64,000 nucleotides of DNA from Rhodanobacter humi (GTDB lineage Bacteria; Pseudomonadota; Gammaproteobacteria; Xanthomonadales; Rhodanobacteraceae): NCBI RefSeq assembly GCF_041107455.1, contig NZ_JBGBPY010000001.1, forward strand, positions 496,001-560,000. Direction: 5' to 3'. The translations under genes were made by a program, and so were the position numbers. Below are positions 25,685-34,996 of this stretch, in pieces (within the stretch, counting starts at the first letter, position 1; every line of letters starts with the position of its first letter). Under the pieces are notes generated by a model, which was not told where the DNA came from, ran no database searches, and saw nothing but the letters and a program-made list of their open reading frames with translations.

Positions 25685-25848
25685 GACGGGCACCTCGACA
25701 AGAGACAAGGCGCCATCATAGAAGCGGATCGTGCGTGGCGCCTCGTCGGCACGGGCACGCGATGGAGCAGCTTCGTTTCGGTTGGAAAGCTAACGACGCC
25801 CTCACCCAGCCCACTCCCCAAGCGGTGCCAGGGGGGAGAGGGCATGTC

Positions 25849-26322
25849 TCAGCCCACTGCCTTCTTCAGCAGCGCGGCGATGCGTTTCTCCACCTCGGCG
25901 TTCATGGTCTTGAGCGCGTATGACGTTGGCCACATGGCACCATCGTCTAGCCTGGCCTTGTCCGTGAAGCCGAAGGTGGCGTAGCGGTCCTTGAACTTCA
26001 GCGCGTCCTTGAAGAAGCAGACGACCTTGTCGTCCTGCGCATACGCCGGCATGCCGTACCAGGTCCTCGGCACCAGCGCCGGGGCATGCGTCTTGACGAG
26101 GGCATGCACACGGCCGGCCATGACGCGGTCGGCCTCCGGCATCGCCGCGATCGCCGCCAGCACCTCGCGCTCGCCATCTTCCCTGGTCCTGTCCGCGCGC
26201 GCCTGCGCCTTCAGCTCCTTGGCATAGGCCTTCATCGCCGCCTGCTCCTCGGCGCTGAAGCCGGCCTTCTTGCCGGACGCCACCGCGGTCTTGCCTGGGG
26301 TCTTCTTTGCTGCCGGACTCAT
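25849..26322 (-). CDS. DUF1801-family protein (157 aa)
   Basis: A Lys/Ala-rich N-terminal 25 residues precede helical and beta parts with WYGMPAYAQDDKVVCFFKDALKFKDRYATFGF and a C-terminal VEKRIAALLKKAVG. This W-G-MPAY...VC-FF pattern is that of the DUF1801/YdhG group (frataxin-like fold), some of which are annotated as iron chaperones. The function here is not established. It ends a three-gene run with the VOC and AraC genes (33- and 60-base gaps). Confidence 0.8.
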   Translation of the reverse strand: MSPAAKKTPGKTAVASGKKAGFSAEEQAAMKAYAKELKAQARADRTREDGEREVLAAIAAMPEADRVMAGRVHALVKTHAPALVPRTWYGMPAYAQDDKVVCFFKDALKFKDRYATFGFTDKARLDDGAMWPTSYALKTMNAEVEKRIAALLKKAVG

Positions 26323-26355
26323 CGGATTTCCTCGTCGTGATCGATATCGAAAGGC

Positions 26356-26766
26356 TCAACGCCGCTCCTGCACACGCAGCAGGTTGCCCGCGGGATCGCG
26401 TACGGCGCAGTCGCGCACACCGTAGGGCTGCATGGTGGGTTCCTCGACGATCTCGGCGCCGCTGGCCTGGATCTTTTCGAACGCAGCATCGAGGTCCGGG
26501 GTGGCCAACAGCATGATCGCGTAGGTGCCCTTGGCCATCATCTCGGCGATGGTGCGTTTCTCCTCGTCGGTGACGCCGGGGCTGGCGTTCGGCGGGAACA
26601 GCACGATGGCGGTGCCGGGCTGATCGGCGGGACCGACAGTGATCCAGCGCATGCCGTGGTAGCCGACGTCGTTGCGCACCTCGAAGCCGAGCGTGTCTCG
26701 GTAGAACGCCAGCGAGGCGTCCGGGTCGGCGTGCGGGAGGAAGCTGGCGTGGATGCTGATGTCCAT
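26356..26766 (-). CDS. VOC (glyoxalase/bleomycin-resistance) family protein (136 aa)
   Basis: A single paired-beta-alpha-beta fold is visible: HASFLPHADPDASLAFYRDTLGFEV, the central WITVGPADQPGTAIVLF, and VRDCAVRDPAGNLLRVQE at the end. The metal-ligand pattern is partial, so the reaction is not deducible. The start at 26766 is preferred to 26799. The gene follows an AraC regulator, a common pairing in which the regulator controls the VOC gene. Confidence 0.85.
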   Translation of the reverse strand: MDISIHASFLPHADPDASLAFYRDTLGFEVRNDVGYHGMRWITVGPADQPGTAIVLFPPNASPGVTDEEKRTIAEMMAKGTYAIMLLATPDLDAAFEKIQASGAEIVEEPTMQPYGVRDCAVRDPAGNLLRVQERR

Positions 26767-26826
26767 GGCGGTACGGCTCGGTGCGGGAGGAGCCGTCATG
26801 CTAGGTCAGGCTCGGCGGCTGGCGCT

Positions 26827-27261
26827 TCATCCATTCCTGATCGGTTGCGTCCTGACCGGTCGCGTCACCTGCCGCGCCACGCAGGACGGCAGGCCCGCCG
26901 TGGCCTGCGCCGCCTCGCGTCGATACGCACCGGGCGACATGCCGACCAGTTCGGTGAAGCGGGTGCTGAAGGTGCCCAGCGAGGCACAGCCCACCGTGTA
27001 GCAGACCTCGGTGACGCCGAGGTCGCCACGGCGCAGCAAGGCCATCGCGCGCTCGATGCGCCGCGTCATCAAATAACTGTAAGGCGATTCGCCGAAGGCG
27101 AGCTTGAACTGGCGGCTGAGATGACCGGCCGACATGCCTATGCCGTGCGCCAGCGCCTCGACATTCAGCGGCTGCGCGTATTCGCGATCGATGCGGTCGC
27201 GCACGCGGCGCAGCCGGGCAAGGTCGCGCAGGTGCGTTGCCGGGGCGGGCTGGTCGCTCAT
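26827..27261 (-). CDS. AraC-family regulator, DNA-binding domain only (144 aa)
   Basis: The product is little more than the two helix-turn-helices: LNVEALAHGIGMSAGHLSRQFKLAFG and LGVTEVCYTVGCASLGTFSTRF, followed by LVGMSPGAYRR. There is no room for a sensing domain. It heads the AraC/VOC/DUF1801 run and probably regulates it. The start at 27261 (MSDQPAPA) is preferred to 27297. Confidence 0.87.
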   Translation of the reverse strand: MSDQPAPATHLRDLARLRRVRDRIDREYAQPLNVEALAHGIGMSAGHLSRQFKLAFGESPYSYLMTRRIERAMALLRRGDLGVTEVCYTVGCASLGTFSTRFTELVGMSPGAYRREAAQATAGLPSCVARQVTRPVRTQPIRNG

Positions 27262-27349
27262 CGGCAGGATCGTCCCACGGTGGGGGACGAGCCTCAAGCG
27301 CCGGCGTCTCCTCCGTACCCGACTCGGCGCCGAGTCTCAGTAAAGGGCT

Positions 27350-27450
27350 CCGTTCGCGCTGAGCGTAGCTCGCGATAGCGAGCGAAGTCGAAGCGCCGCC
27401 GCGACAGCCCTTCGACTTCGGCCCTTCGGGCCTACGCTCAGGGCGAACGG
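27350..27450. repeat. Intergenic inverted repeat, family B
   Basis: CGTTCGCGCTGAGCGTAGCT and the mirrored CCTACGCTCAGGGCGAACGG flank a GAAGTCGAAG / CTTCGACTTCG inner pair. It is the clearest two-armed copy of the family seen also at 9455 and 15535. Confidence 0.78.
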
Positions 27451-27504
27451 TGGTCGGTTACCGAGAGTCAGCGCCAATCAGGCTTTCCGGAGGGAAAAAC
27501 ACGA

Positions 27505-29091
27505 TCAGTCCTGCGCCAGCGGCTTGCGCGGCAGTTTTTCCTCGCGCTGCGCGGCGTGCCAGACGAAGGAGGCGACGATGGCGGCGGCCTGCTTCAGGTC
27601 TTCCGGCGAGGAATGGTCGTAGGTGTCCAGGTTGCTGTGGTGGACCTGGGTGGAGTAGTCCAGCCGGTCCTGGATGAACTGGAAGCCCGGCAAGCCCACG
27701 GCGTCGAACGACACATGGTCGGTGCTGCCGGTGTTGCGGCTGGTCACGGTGGTGGCGCCGACGTCGTGGAACGGCTCCAGCCACGCCTTGAAGATCGGCA
27801 TCGCCGCGGTGTTCTCCTGCGCGTAGATGCCGCGGAAGCGGCCCGAGCCGTTGTCCATGTTGAAGTAGGCCGCGAAGCGCTCGTAATCCGCCTTCTTCTG
27901 CAGCGCGCCGGTGGGCTCGCGCAGCGACGCGGGCAGCGCCTTCTGCGCAGGATCAGTGGGCTCCGGGTAGGCCGCGAAGTGCTTCGCCACGTAGGCGCGC
28001 GAGCCGATCAGGCCCTGCTCCTCGCCGCTCCACAGCGCCACGCGGATGGTGCGCTTCGGCTTCGCGCCCACGGCCTTGAGGATGCGCATCGCCTCCATCA
28101 TCACCGCCACGCCGGCGCCGTTGTCCGAGGCGCCGGTGCCGGTGTGCCAGGAATCCATGTGCGCGCCCAGCATCACCACCTCGTTCGCCTTGCCGCTGCC
28201 GGGGATCTCGGCGACGGTGTTGTAGCCGGGCTGGTTGGCCTCGTCGGTGAAGCGCGCCTTGACGTTCACGCGCAGCTTCACCGTCTCCTTGCGTTCCAGC
28301 GCACGCATCAGCGGGTTGTAGTGCTCGGCGACCATGGCCAGCTCCGGCACGCCCGCGGATTCGCCGGCCCGACGCGAGCCGCCGCCGCCCACGCGGATGA
28401 CGCCGTTGTCCCAGCCGCTGATGCCGATGGTGGCCAGCGCGCCCTCGGCGACGAAGAACTCGTTGATCGCGCGGGCCAGCTCCTGCCGCTCGGTGTAGCG
28501 CTTGAGGAAGGTGGCGCGGTCGCGCTTCGCGTCCTTGGGCAGGGCGAAGTCCTGCAGCTCGGCGAGGCCGGCCGCGTCGTAGCGCTGCCAGTTCGCCTCG
28601 GTGCCGGGCTTGTACGCACGCGCGTCGTCCAGCAACAGGATCTTGCCCTTGAGCTTGCCCTTGTACTGGTCCAGGTCCTTGCGGGTCTTGATGCTGACGC
28701 GCATCACCTCGCCCTCGACCGGGCCATTCGTGCCGGGCGTCCACGCTTTCGGCAGCGCGTACAGCGGCGCAGTGCGGGGCGCCAGCATCTCCACGCTGGA
28801 CTCGCTGAACTCCCAGCCGCGGCCGAAGTCGTCGAAGGCCTCGTCGTGCACGTTGGCCAGGCCCCAGCCCTTGAACTTCTCCTGGGTCCAGGCATTGGCC
28901 TGGGCCATCTGCGGCGAATTGGTGAGACGCGGGCCGATGTCCTCGGTGAGGTGGCCGAGAATGTCCATCACCTGCGAATGGTGGAAGGCCTCCTGGCGGA
29001 TGCGATTGACCATCTCCAGGTCCACCGGCTCCTGGGCCATGGCCATGCTGCTGAAACCCAGGCACAACACCCACATGCAACGCTTGATCAC
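27505..29091 (-). CDS. M28-family metallopeptidase, carboxypeptidase Q-like (528 aa)
   Basis: A secreted di-zinc peptidase. The signal peptide is [15 protein letters not shown]. The PA-like domain lies about 130-250. Zinc ligands are seen in [20 protein letters not shown] (His and Asp), the catalytic/ligand Glu pair in SGEEQG, Asp in FNMDNGSG and the last His in [12 protein letters not shown]. This is the order of M28 enzymes such as plasma glutamate carboxypeptidase. Probably a periplasmic exopeptidase for peptide scavenging. Divergent from pyrC. Confidence 0.92.
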   Translation of the reverse strand: MIKRCMWVLCLGFSSMAMAQEPVDLEMVNRIRQEAFHHSQVMDILGHLTEDIGPRLTNSPQMAQANAWTQEKFKGWGLANVHDEAFDDFGRGWEFSESSVEMLAPRTAPLYALPKAWTPGTNGPVEGEVMRVSIKTRKDLDQYKGKLKGKILLLDDARAYKPGTEANWQRYDAAGLAELQDFALPKDAKRDRATFLKRYTERQELARAINEFFVAEGALATIGISGWDNGVIRVGGGGSRRAGESAGVPELAMVAEHYNPLMRALERKETVKLRVNVKARFTDEANQPGYNTVAEIPGSGKANEVVMLGAHMDSWHTGTGASDNGAGVAVMMEAMRILKAVGAKPKRTIRVALWSGEEQGLIGSRAYVAKHFAAYPEPTDPAQKALPASLREPTGALQKKADYERFAAYFNMDNGSGRFRGIYAQENTAAMPIFKAWLEPFHDVGATTVTSRNTGSTDHVSFDAVGLPGFQFIQDRLDYSTQVHHSNLDTYDHSSPEDLKQAAAIVASFVWHAAQREEKLPRKPLAQD

Positions 29092-29288
29092 GATTTACCC
29101 CGAATGGCTTGGCGCAAGAATTTTCGAATCTAGCGCCCCGCCCGATCGCATTCATGGGTCAATGGTCATGGTCCGTCCGGCGACGCGGCGCCAGCGTGCC
29201 CCATCGATCCGATACCATGACGGCCCCGTTCCGGCGGCATCCACGCCCCGCGCCCGCCGCCTCGATCCGCCCCACGGAGCCGCACCGC

Positions 29289-30326
29289 ATGTCGCCCGCA
29301 CGCCTCGAAATCACCCGCCCCGATGACTGGCACCTGCACTTGCGTGACGGCGCGGCGCTGCGCGCGGTGGTGGCCGACACCGCGCGGCAGTTCGCGCGTG
29401 CCATCGTGATGCCGAACCTCAAGCCGCCGGTGACCACGGTGGCGCAGGCCGAGGCCTACCGCGCGCGCATCCTCGGCCAACTGCCGGCGGACACGCGCTT
29501 CCAGCCGCTGATGACGCTGTACCTCACCGAGGCCACCGCGCCGGACGAGGTCGCGCGCGCGAAGGCCAGCGGCTTCGTGCGCGCCGTGAAGTACTACCCC
29601 GCCGGCGCCACCACCAACTCGCAGGCCGGCGTGCGCGACCTGGCACACGTATATCCGGTGCTGGAAGCGATGGAACGGCACGGCCTGCCGCTCCTGATGC
29701 ACGGCGAGGTCACCGATCCGGCGGTGGACATCTTCGACCGCGAGCATGCCTTCATCGAGCGCCAGCTGATCCCGCTGCGCGCGCGTTTCCCGCAGCTGCG
29801 CATGGTGCTGGAGCACATCACCACGCGCGCCGCGGCAGAGTTCATCCGCGAAGCGCCGAGCCACGTCGGCGCCACCATCACCGCGCACCACCTGCTGCTC
29901 AACCGCAACGCGATCTTCGAGGGCGGCATCCGCCCGCACCATTACTGCCTGCCGGTGCTGAAGCGCGAGACGCATCGCCAGGCCTTGCTGGAAGCGGCCA
30001 CCAGCGGCGATCCGCACTTCTTCCTGGGCACCGACAGCGCGCCGCACGCGCAGCACGCCAAGGAAGCCGCCTGCGGCTGTGCGGGCATCTACACCGCGCA
30101 TGCCGCCATCGAGCTGTACGCCGAAGCCTTCGAACTAGCCGGCAAGCTGGACCAACTGGAAGCCTTCGCCAGCTTCCACGGCCCGGACTTCTACGGCCTG
30201 CCGCGCAACCGCGACCGGATCGTGCTGGAACGCAAGCCCTGGACCGTGCCCGCCACCCTGCCCTTCGGCGACAGCGTCTGCGTGCCGTTCCGGGCGGGCC
30301 AGGACGTGGCGTGGTCGCTGGCCTAG
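29289..30326 (+). CDS. pyrC: Dihydroorotase, E. coli class
   Basis: Cyclises carbamoyl-aspartate to dihydroorotate in pyrimidine synthesis. The 345-aa length and motifs match the E. coli-type enzyme: zinc ligands in [10 protein letters not shown] (about residues 12-21), the carbamylated Lys in [34 protein letters not shown], and the catalytic Asp in GTDSAPH. The ATG at 29289 gives the expected N-terminus; upstream in-frame codons are non-coding. pyrD is also in this window but not linked. Confidence 0.95.
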   Translation: MSPARLEITRPDDWHLHLRDGAALRAVVADTARQFARAIVMPNLKPPVTTVAQAEAYRARILGQLPADTRFQPLMTLYLTEATAPDEVARAKASGFVRAVKYYPAGATTNSQAGVRDLAHVYPVLEAMERHGLPLLMHGEVTDPAVDIFDREHAFIERQLIPLRARFPQLRMVLEHITTRAAAEFIREAPSHVGATITAHHLLLNRNAIFEGGIRPHHYCLPVLKRETHRQALLEAATSGDPHFFLGTDSAPHAQHAKEAACGCAGIYTAHAAIELYAEAFELAGKLDQLEAFASFHGPDFYGLPRNRDRIVLERKPWTVPATLPFGDSVCVPFRAGQDVAWSLA

Positions 30327-30348
30327 GCACCTCCCCTCTAAACGCCAC

Positions 30349-31491
30349 TCAATCGGCGAAACGGACGACGGCGTTCTCCGCGGGCCATTCCGCCTGCCGT
30401 CGCCGGGCCTCCGCCTCGTTCCGCGGCGTCCAGACCGCCTTGCCGAACATCCCCGGATCCGCGTAGGCACCCAGCAGGTCAAACGCGTCGAGCACGAACG
30501 GGCGTCCCTCCGAGGCTATCGTGGAAGGCCCATCGGACACGTGGAAATGCAGGTGCGGGCCGACCGACGCGCCGGTGAAACCCAACTGCCCGAGCACCTC
30601 GCCTCGATGCACGCGCTGGCCGACCCTGACCGCGACGCTGCCGGGCCGCAGGTGCTCGTAGAACGCGTAGCGGCCGTCGTCGAGGCGCAGCGCCACGTAG
30701 TTGCCCGCGTCCTCGGCCAGCGCGTGTTTCGGGTTGCCGGACACGCTGACGGATTCGGCCATCGCATCGCGCACGGCAGCCACGCTGGCGTCGGCAACGG
30801 CCAGCACCGCGGCACCGTAGCCGAGCCAGTCGCCCGGCACGTCCGGATTCCCGCGTGTCATACGCCCCGTGGCGTCGACCCGGATGAAGTCGACGGCGAA
30901 GCGTCCCGGAATGCGCGCCATGCCATCGACCGTGTTGAACACGCGGCGATGGCCGTTGCGCCACGCGGCTGCATGCACGGCGATCCACGGACCGCCACGC
31001 AACGGCGGGCCGAGCGGAGTGCCGGTCGCATACGCCACCGTCGCGCGGGCACCGCGCACGGAGCCCTGCCCGGCGCCGCCCGGTGCGGCGTACGTCACCA
31101 CGTGTTCGATCGCCGCCGGGCAACGGTCATGCACGGGCCATTCGATGTAGACCACGCCATGGCGACCGGGCGGCACGGTCGTGTCGCGTGCGGCGAGCGG
31201 CGCACCGATCAGCGCCAGGCGTCGCTGCAGGTCTTCGCCCGCGAACGCCGCCAGTACCTGCCCGTCCGCCGCATCCACCACCTCGACGCGCGCCACGGCC
31301 AGCGGCGCATCGGTGGAATTGGTCAGGTGCAGCTCCTGGAATACCTGCATGCCGGCATCGGTGCGCACCGCATGCGGCGCATCGAGGACGCGCAGGTCGA
31401 ACGACTGCCGGGCCGACTCCGCCATGGCCGGCCGCGCGATGCCGGCAACGGCCAGCAGACAAGCGAAAAACGCACCCGCCACGATCTTCAT
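30349..31491 (-). CDS. M23-family peptidase-like protein, secreted (380 aa)
   Basis: The signal peptide is MKIVAGAFFACLLAVAGIARPAMA. Residues 25-180 form an unassigned beta domain. The LytM-like domain (about 185-335) has GNYVALRLDDGRYAFYEHLRPGSVAV, a glycine-rich VGQRVHRGEVLGQLG and the zinc/catalytic HLHFHV. The usual first ligand motif HxxxD reads RFAVD here, with Arg in place of His. That is shared by some M23 relatives and may change or abolish endopeptidase activity. The 22-base gap to pyrC is convergent. Confidence 0.82.
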   Translation of the reverse strand: MKIVAGAFFACLLAVAGIARPAMAESARQSFDLRVLDAPHAVRTDAGMQVFQELHLTNSTDAPLAVARVEVVDAADGQVLAAFAGEDLQRRLALIGAPLAARDTTVPPGRHGVVYIEWPVHDRCPAAIEHVVTYAAPGGAGQGSVRGARATVAYATGTPLGPPLRGGPWIAVHAAAWRNGHRRVFNTVDGMARIPGRFAVDFIRVDATGRMTRGNPDVPGDWLGYGAAVLAVADASVAAVRDAMAESVSVSGNPKHALAEDAGNYVALRLDDGRYAFYEHLRPGSVAVRVGQRVHRGEVLGQLGFTGASVGPHLHFHVSDGPSTIASEGRPFVLDAFDLLGAYADPGMFGKAVWTPRNEAEARRRQAEWPAENAVVRFAD

Positions 31492-31633
31492 GCGCCGCTC
31501 CCGCCGCGAAACCGTCATGATGACCTCGCCGGCGGCCATCGCACAGCGCGGCGTGACCAGCGTTGCGCCACGCGGGACGAGCGGCGGCACCGGCGGGACG
31601 GGCGCACGCTCCACACCGCTTGGGACTGCCAGC

Positions 31634-32989
31634 TCAGCGCAACCGCTTTCCCTTGCGCCGTCGCATCCGCCACCAGCGCAGCAGGCCGTAGGACAAGCGC
31701 ACCTTCTCCTGTCCCACCGGCAGGTCGGCGCGGGCGAAGATCCACGCGGACTTGCTGAAGGCGATCTGCTGCTCGGGATACACGCTGCGGTGGCCGATGA
31801 TGAGGTAGGCCGCCACGCAGGCGCCGGCCACGTACAGCGTGGCGTCGGCGCCGTACAGCTCCACGCCCATCAGGATCGCGGCGATCGGCGCGTTGGAGGC
31901 CGAGGCCACCACTGCCACCAGCCCCACCGCCGCGCCCAGCGCGGGCGGCAGGCCGAACAGATGCGCGAAGGCGCCGCCGGCCACCGCGCCGAGCACGAAC
32001 TGCGGCGTGACGATGCCACCGTAAAAACCCGAACCCAGCGTGATCGCCACCAGCAGCGCCTTCCACAGGAAGCCGAGGTACGGCATGGTCTCGCCGTGCA
32101 GCGCGCGCTCCATCAGCGGCAGGCTGAGGCCCAGGTAATCGATCGGCACCACGATCACCAGCAGCGCCAGCACGATGCCGCCCAGCATCGGCACCAGCGG
32201 CGGCCACAGCGCATAACGCTGCTTCAGCCCGCCGAACAGTTTCTTCGCCTGCCGCAGCAGCTCCACGAACAGCCAGGCCACGCCGCCGCACAGCACGCCG
32301 ATCAGCACGGTCTTCAGGAACAGCACTTCGGTGAACTGCCCGGTGAAGTCGATGACGTAATGCGGGTAAGGCACGCCCAGCGCCCGCGAGACCTCGAACG
32401 CGGTGACGCCGGCGACGATGCCGGGAAACAGGAAGTCGTGGCGGATGCGCCCGATCGCGAGCATCTCCACGCCGTAGATCGCGCCCGCGATCGGCGTGCC
32501 GAACACGCTGGAAAAACCCGCGCTGACGCCGCAGGCCAGCAGGCGCTTGCGCATCTCCGGATTGAGGTGCAGCACGCGTCCCACCACTGCCGCGAGGCTG
32601 GCGCCGATGTGCGAGCACGGCCCTTCCTTGCCCGCCGAGCCGCCGCAGGCCAGGGTGATGATCGCGGCCACGGGCTTGATCCACATCGTGCGGAACGGCA
32701 GCTTGCCGTGCTGCTCGTTGACCGCCACGATCGCGTTGTCGTTGAACGTGCTGCGCCGCAAGCGATAGCCGTAATGCAGCAGCAGACCGTTGGCGAGGCC
32801 GCCCAGCGGCAAGGCCAGCGCCAGCCACCACCACGGTGCCGCGTAGGCATGGCCCTCGCTGGCGTACAGCGCGCGCAGGAACAGCGTGCAACCCACGCCG
32901 ACCACCGCGCCGGTGCAGATCGACAGCACCAGCCACTGCAGCACGGTCGCCAGCATCACCAGCGGTTCGGTCAGACGGAATCGTCGCAT
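31634..32989 (-). CDS. ClC-family chloride channel/transporter (451 aa)
   Basis: A polytopic inner-membrane protein with the ClC signatures. GGSAGKEGPCSHIGA carries the gating/proton Glu, with Lys for the usual Arg. GVSAGFSSVFGTPIAGAIYGVE follows, and GSGFYGGIVTPQFVLGA replaces the common GxFxP. About ten hydrophobic segments are visible. I see no CBS domains. Substrates of ClC proteins are chloride, nitrate or fluoride; selectivity is not decided here. The start at 32989 gives MRRFRLTEP; the longer frame to 33133 is unconserved. Confidence 0.9.
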   Translation of the reverse strand: MRRFRLTEPLVMLATVLQWLVLSICTGAVVGVGCTLFLRALYASEGHAYAAPWWWLALALPLGGLANGLLLHYGYRLRRSTFNDNAIVAVNEQHGKLPFRTMWIKPVAAIITLACGGSAGKEGPCSHIGASLAAVVGRVLHLNPEMRKRLLACGVSAGFSSVFGTPIAGAIYGVEMLAIGRIRHDFLFPGIVAGVTAFEVSRALGVPYPHYVIDFTGQFTEVLFLKTVLIGVLCGGVAWLFVELLRQAKKLFGGLKQRYALWPPLVPMLGGIVLALLVIVVPIDYLGLSLPLMERALHGETMPYLGFLWKALLVAITLGSGFYGGIVTPQFVLGAVAGGAFAHLFGLPPALGAAVGLVAVVASASNAPIAAILMGVELYGADATLYVAGACVAAYLIIGHRSVYPEQQIAFSKSAWIFARADLPVGQEKVRLSYGLLRWWRMRRRKGKRLR

Positions 32990-33168
32990 CGGCGTGGCTG
33001 CTGTGGGATGAGAGAGCGGGACAAAACCCGGCGAGTATAACGCCCGCCGACAGCGCGCCCGGTGCGCCGCAAGGCCTCGCCCGGGTCCGCCGACGCCGTG
33101 CCGCCACATTGATCGGGACTTCACCAGCCCCATATCCCGGGCAACGTCGAACCCGCGAGGCTCAAGCC

Positions 33169-33606
33169 ATGAGCGACCCGCTGCATCTCGTCTGCCCGCA
33201 CTGCCAAGCCGTGAACCGCGTACCGGCCGAACGCCTGGTCGCGGCGCCCGTCTGCGGCCAATGCCACCAGCCGCTGTTCACCGGCCATCCGCTGGCCGTC
33301 GACGAGGCTGCCTTCCAGAAACACCTCGCGCGCAACGACATCCCGGTGCTGGTGGACTTCTGGGCGACCTGGTGCGGCCCGTGCCAGATGATGGCCCCGC
33401 ACTACGCGCAGGCCGCCGCGCAACTCGAACCGCACGTGCGCCTGCTCAAGGTCGACACCGACGCCGAGCAGGCGCTGGGCGCCCGCTACGCGATCCGCAG
33501 CATCCCCACCCTCGCGCTGTTCAAGGGTGGCCGCGAAGTGGCGCGGCAGGCCGGCGCGATGCAGGCCGCGGGCATCGTGCAGTGGGCGCGGGCACAGGGC
33601 GCGTGA
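33169..33606 (+). CDS. trxC: Thioredoxin 2
   Basis: A cytoplasmic disulfide reductase of 145 aa. The N-terminal zinc ribbon has CPHC (about residues 9-12) and CGQC (about 29-32), the feature that separates TrxC from TrxA. The thioredoxin fold follows with FWATWCGPCQMMAP (about 64-77) and the cis-Pro in IRSIPTLALF. The ATG at 33169 follows GAGGCTCAAGCC. Confidence 0.93.
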   Translation: MSDPLHLVCPHCQAVNRVPAERLVAAPVCGQCHQPLFTGHPLAVDEAAFQKHLARNDIPVLVDFWATWCGPCQMMAPHYAQAAAQLEPHVRLLKVDTDAEQALGARYAIRSIPTLALFKGGREVARQAGAMQAAGIVQWARAQGA

Positions 33607-33722
33607 CGGGCTGACTCCCCATCCCTGGCGGCGCGAGTCATCGCAACCGAGGGGCTCATGCCGCGAGCCTTCGACCCGGGAAGCGGTCGACAACCCTCGG
33701 CGCGACGCCGGACCCGGCGGAG

Positions 33723-34961
33723 ATGGTTACCATGGTCCGCCCTCCGACCAACTCGCAGCCCATGACTTCCCAGGCACGACAACCCGAAAAAGGCAGTCCC
33801 GTCACCGGCCCGTCGCTGCTCGAGGATGTGAGCCTGCCGGCCGCGGTGATCCTCGATTCGGCGCTGGCCAACAACATCGCCTGGATGCAGCGCTACGCCG
33901 ACGACCACGGCGCGCAGTTCGCGCCGCACGGCAAGACCACGATGACGCCGGCGCTGTTCCGCCGCCAGCTCGATGCCGGCGCCTGGGGCATCACGCTGGC
34001 CACCGCCGTGCAGTGCGCCGTGGCCTTCGAACACGGCGCCACGCGCCTGCTGATGGCGAACCAGCTCGTCGGCGCACCGAACATGGCGATCGTCGCCGGC
34101 CTGATCGGGCGCGGCGCGGACTACTGCTGCGTGGTCGACAGCGCGGCCAACGTCGCGGCGCTGGACCGGTTTTTCGGGGAGCGCGGCCTGACCTTGAACG
34201 TGCTGGTCGAACTCGGCGTGCCCGGCGGCCGTTGCGGGGTGCGCGACGAAGCCGCGCTCGCAACACTGGTCGATGCCATCGCGGCCGCGCCGGCACTCGC
34301 GCTCTGCGGCATCGAAGGCTACGAGGGATTGATCGGCGGCGAACATGCGGCCGACGATGTCCGCGCCTACGCCCGGCGACTCGTCGCCACCCTGCGCGGA
34401 CTGATGGATGCGGGAACGTTTGCCGATCGCAAGCCGATCGTGACGGCGGCGGGTTCGCAATGGTTCGACCTGATCGCCGAGGCGTTCGACCAGGCGGACC
34501 TGCGCGAGCACTGCACGCCGGTCCTGCGTCCCGGCTGCTATGTCGTCCACGACCATCGCTCGTATCGCGACGCGATGGCCGAAGTGAAGGCGCGCGACCC
34601 GGAACTCGAAGGCGAGCTGCAACCCGCGCTGGCCGTGTTCGCCCACGTGCAATCGCTGCCCGAGCCCGGCCTGGCGGTCGTCGCGATGGGCAAGCGCGAC
34701 ATTTCCTGCGATCCCGACCTGCCGATCCCGCTGCAACGGCACCGCCCCGGCGAACCGGCGCATCCGCTTCGGCACTGCACGACCCGCAAGGTGATGGACC
34801 AGCACACCATGCTGGCTATCCCCGCCGACGCCGACCTGCGCGTCGGCGACATCGTTTCGTTCGGCGCCTCCCACCCCTGCCTGACGTTCGACAAGTGGCG
34901 GCAGGTGCTGCGCGTCGACGACGAACTGCGCGTGCTGGAAGTGATACCGACGTTCTTCTAG
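33723..34961 (+). CDS. PLP-dependent D-amino-acid enzyme, DSD1/D-threonine aldolase-like (412 aa)
   Basis: A fold-type III PLP enzyme. The PLP lysine is in HGKTTMTPALF (about residues 66-76). Phosphate-binding segments include GVRDEAALA and TAAGSQWFD. The C-terminal metal site is FGASHPCLTF, His and Cys two residues apart as in zinc-dependent D-serine dehydratases. It likely deaminates a D-amino acid such as D-serine or acts as a D-threonine aldolase. ATGs at 33732 and 33762 are possible alternative starts. Confidence 0.85.
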   Translation: MVTMVRPPTNSQPMTSQARQPEKGSPVTGPSLLEDVSLPAAVILDSALANNIAWMQRYADDHGAQFAPHGKTTMTPALFRRQLDAGAWGITLATAVQCAVAFEHGATRLLMANQLVGAPNMAIVAGLIGRGADYCCVVDSAANVAALDRFFGERGLTLNVLVELGVPGGRCGVRDEAALATLVDAIAAAPALALCGIEGYEGLIGGEHAADDVRAYARRLVATLRGLMDAGTFADRKPIVTAAGSQWFDLIAEAFDQADLREHCTPVLRPGCYVVHDHRSYRDAMAEVKARDPELEGELQPALAVFAHVQSLPEPGLAVVAMGKRDISCDPDLPIPLQRHRPGEPAHPLRHCTTRKVMDQHTMLAIPADADLRVGDIVSFGASHPCLTFDKWRQVLRVDDELRVLEVIPTFF

Positions 34962-34996
34962 CGCCTCTGCCACGGGCGCTGTCGCAACCGGGATCG

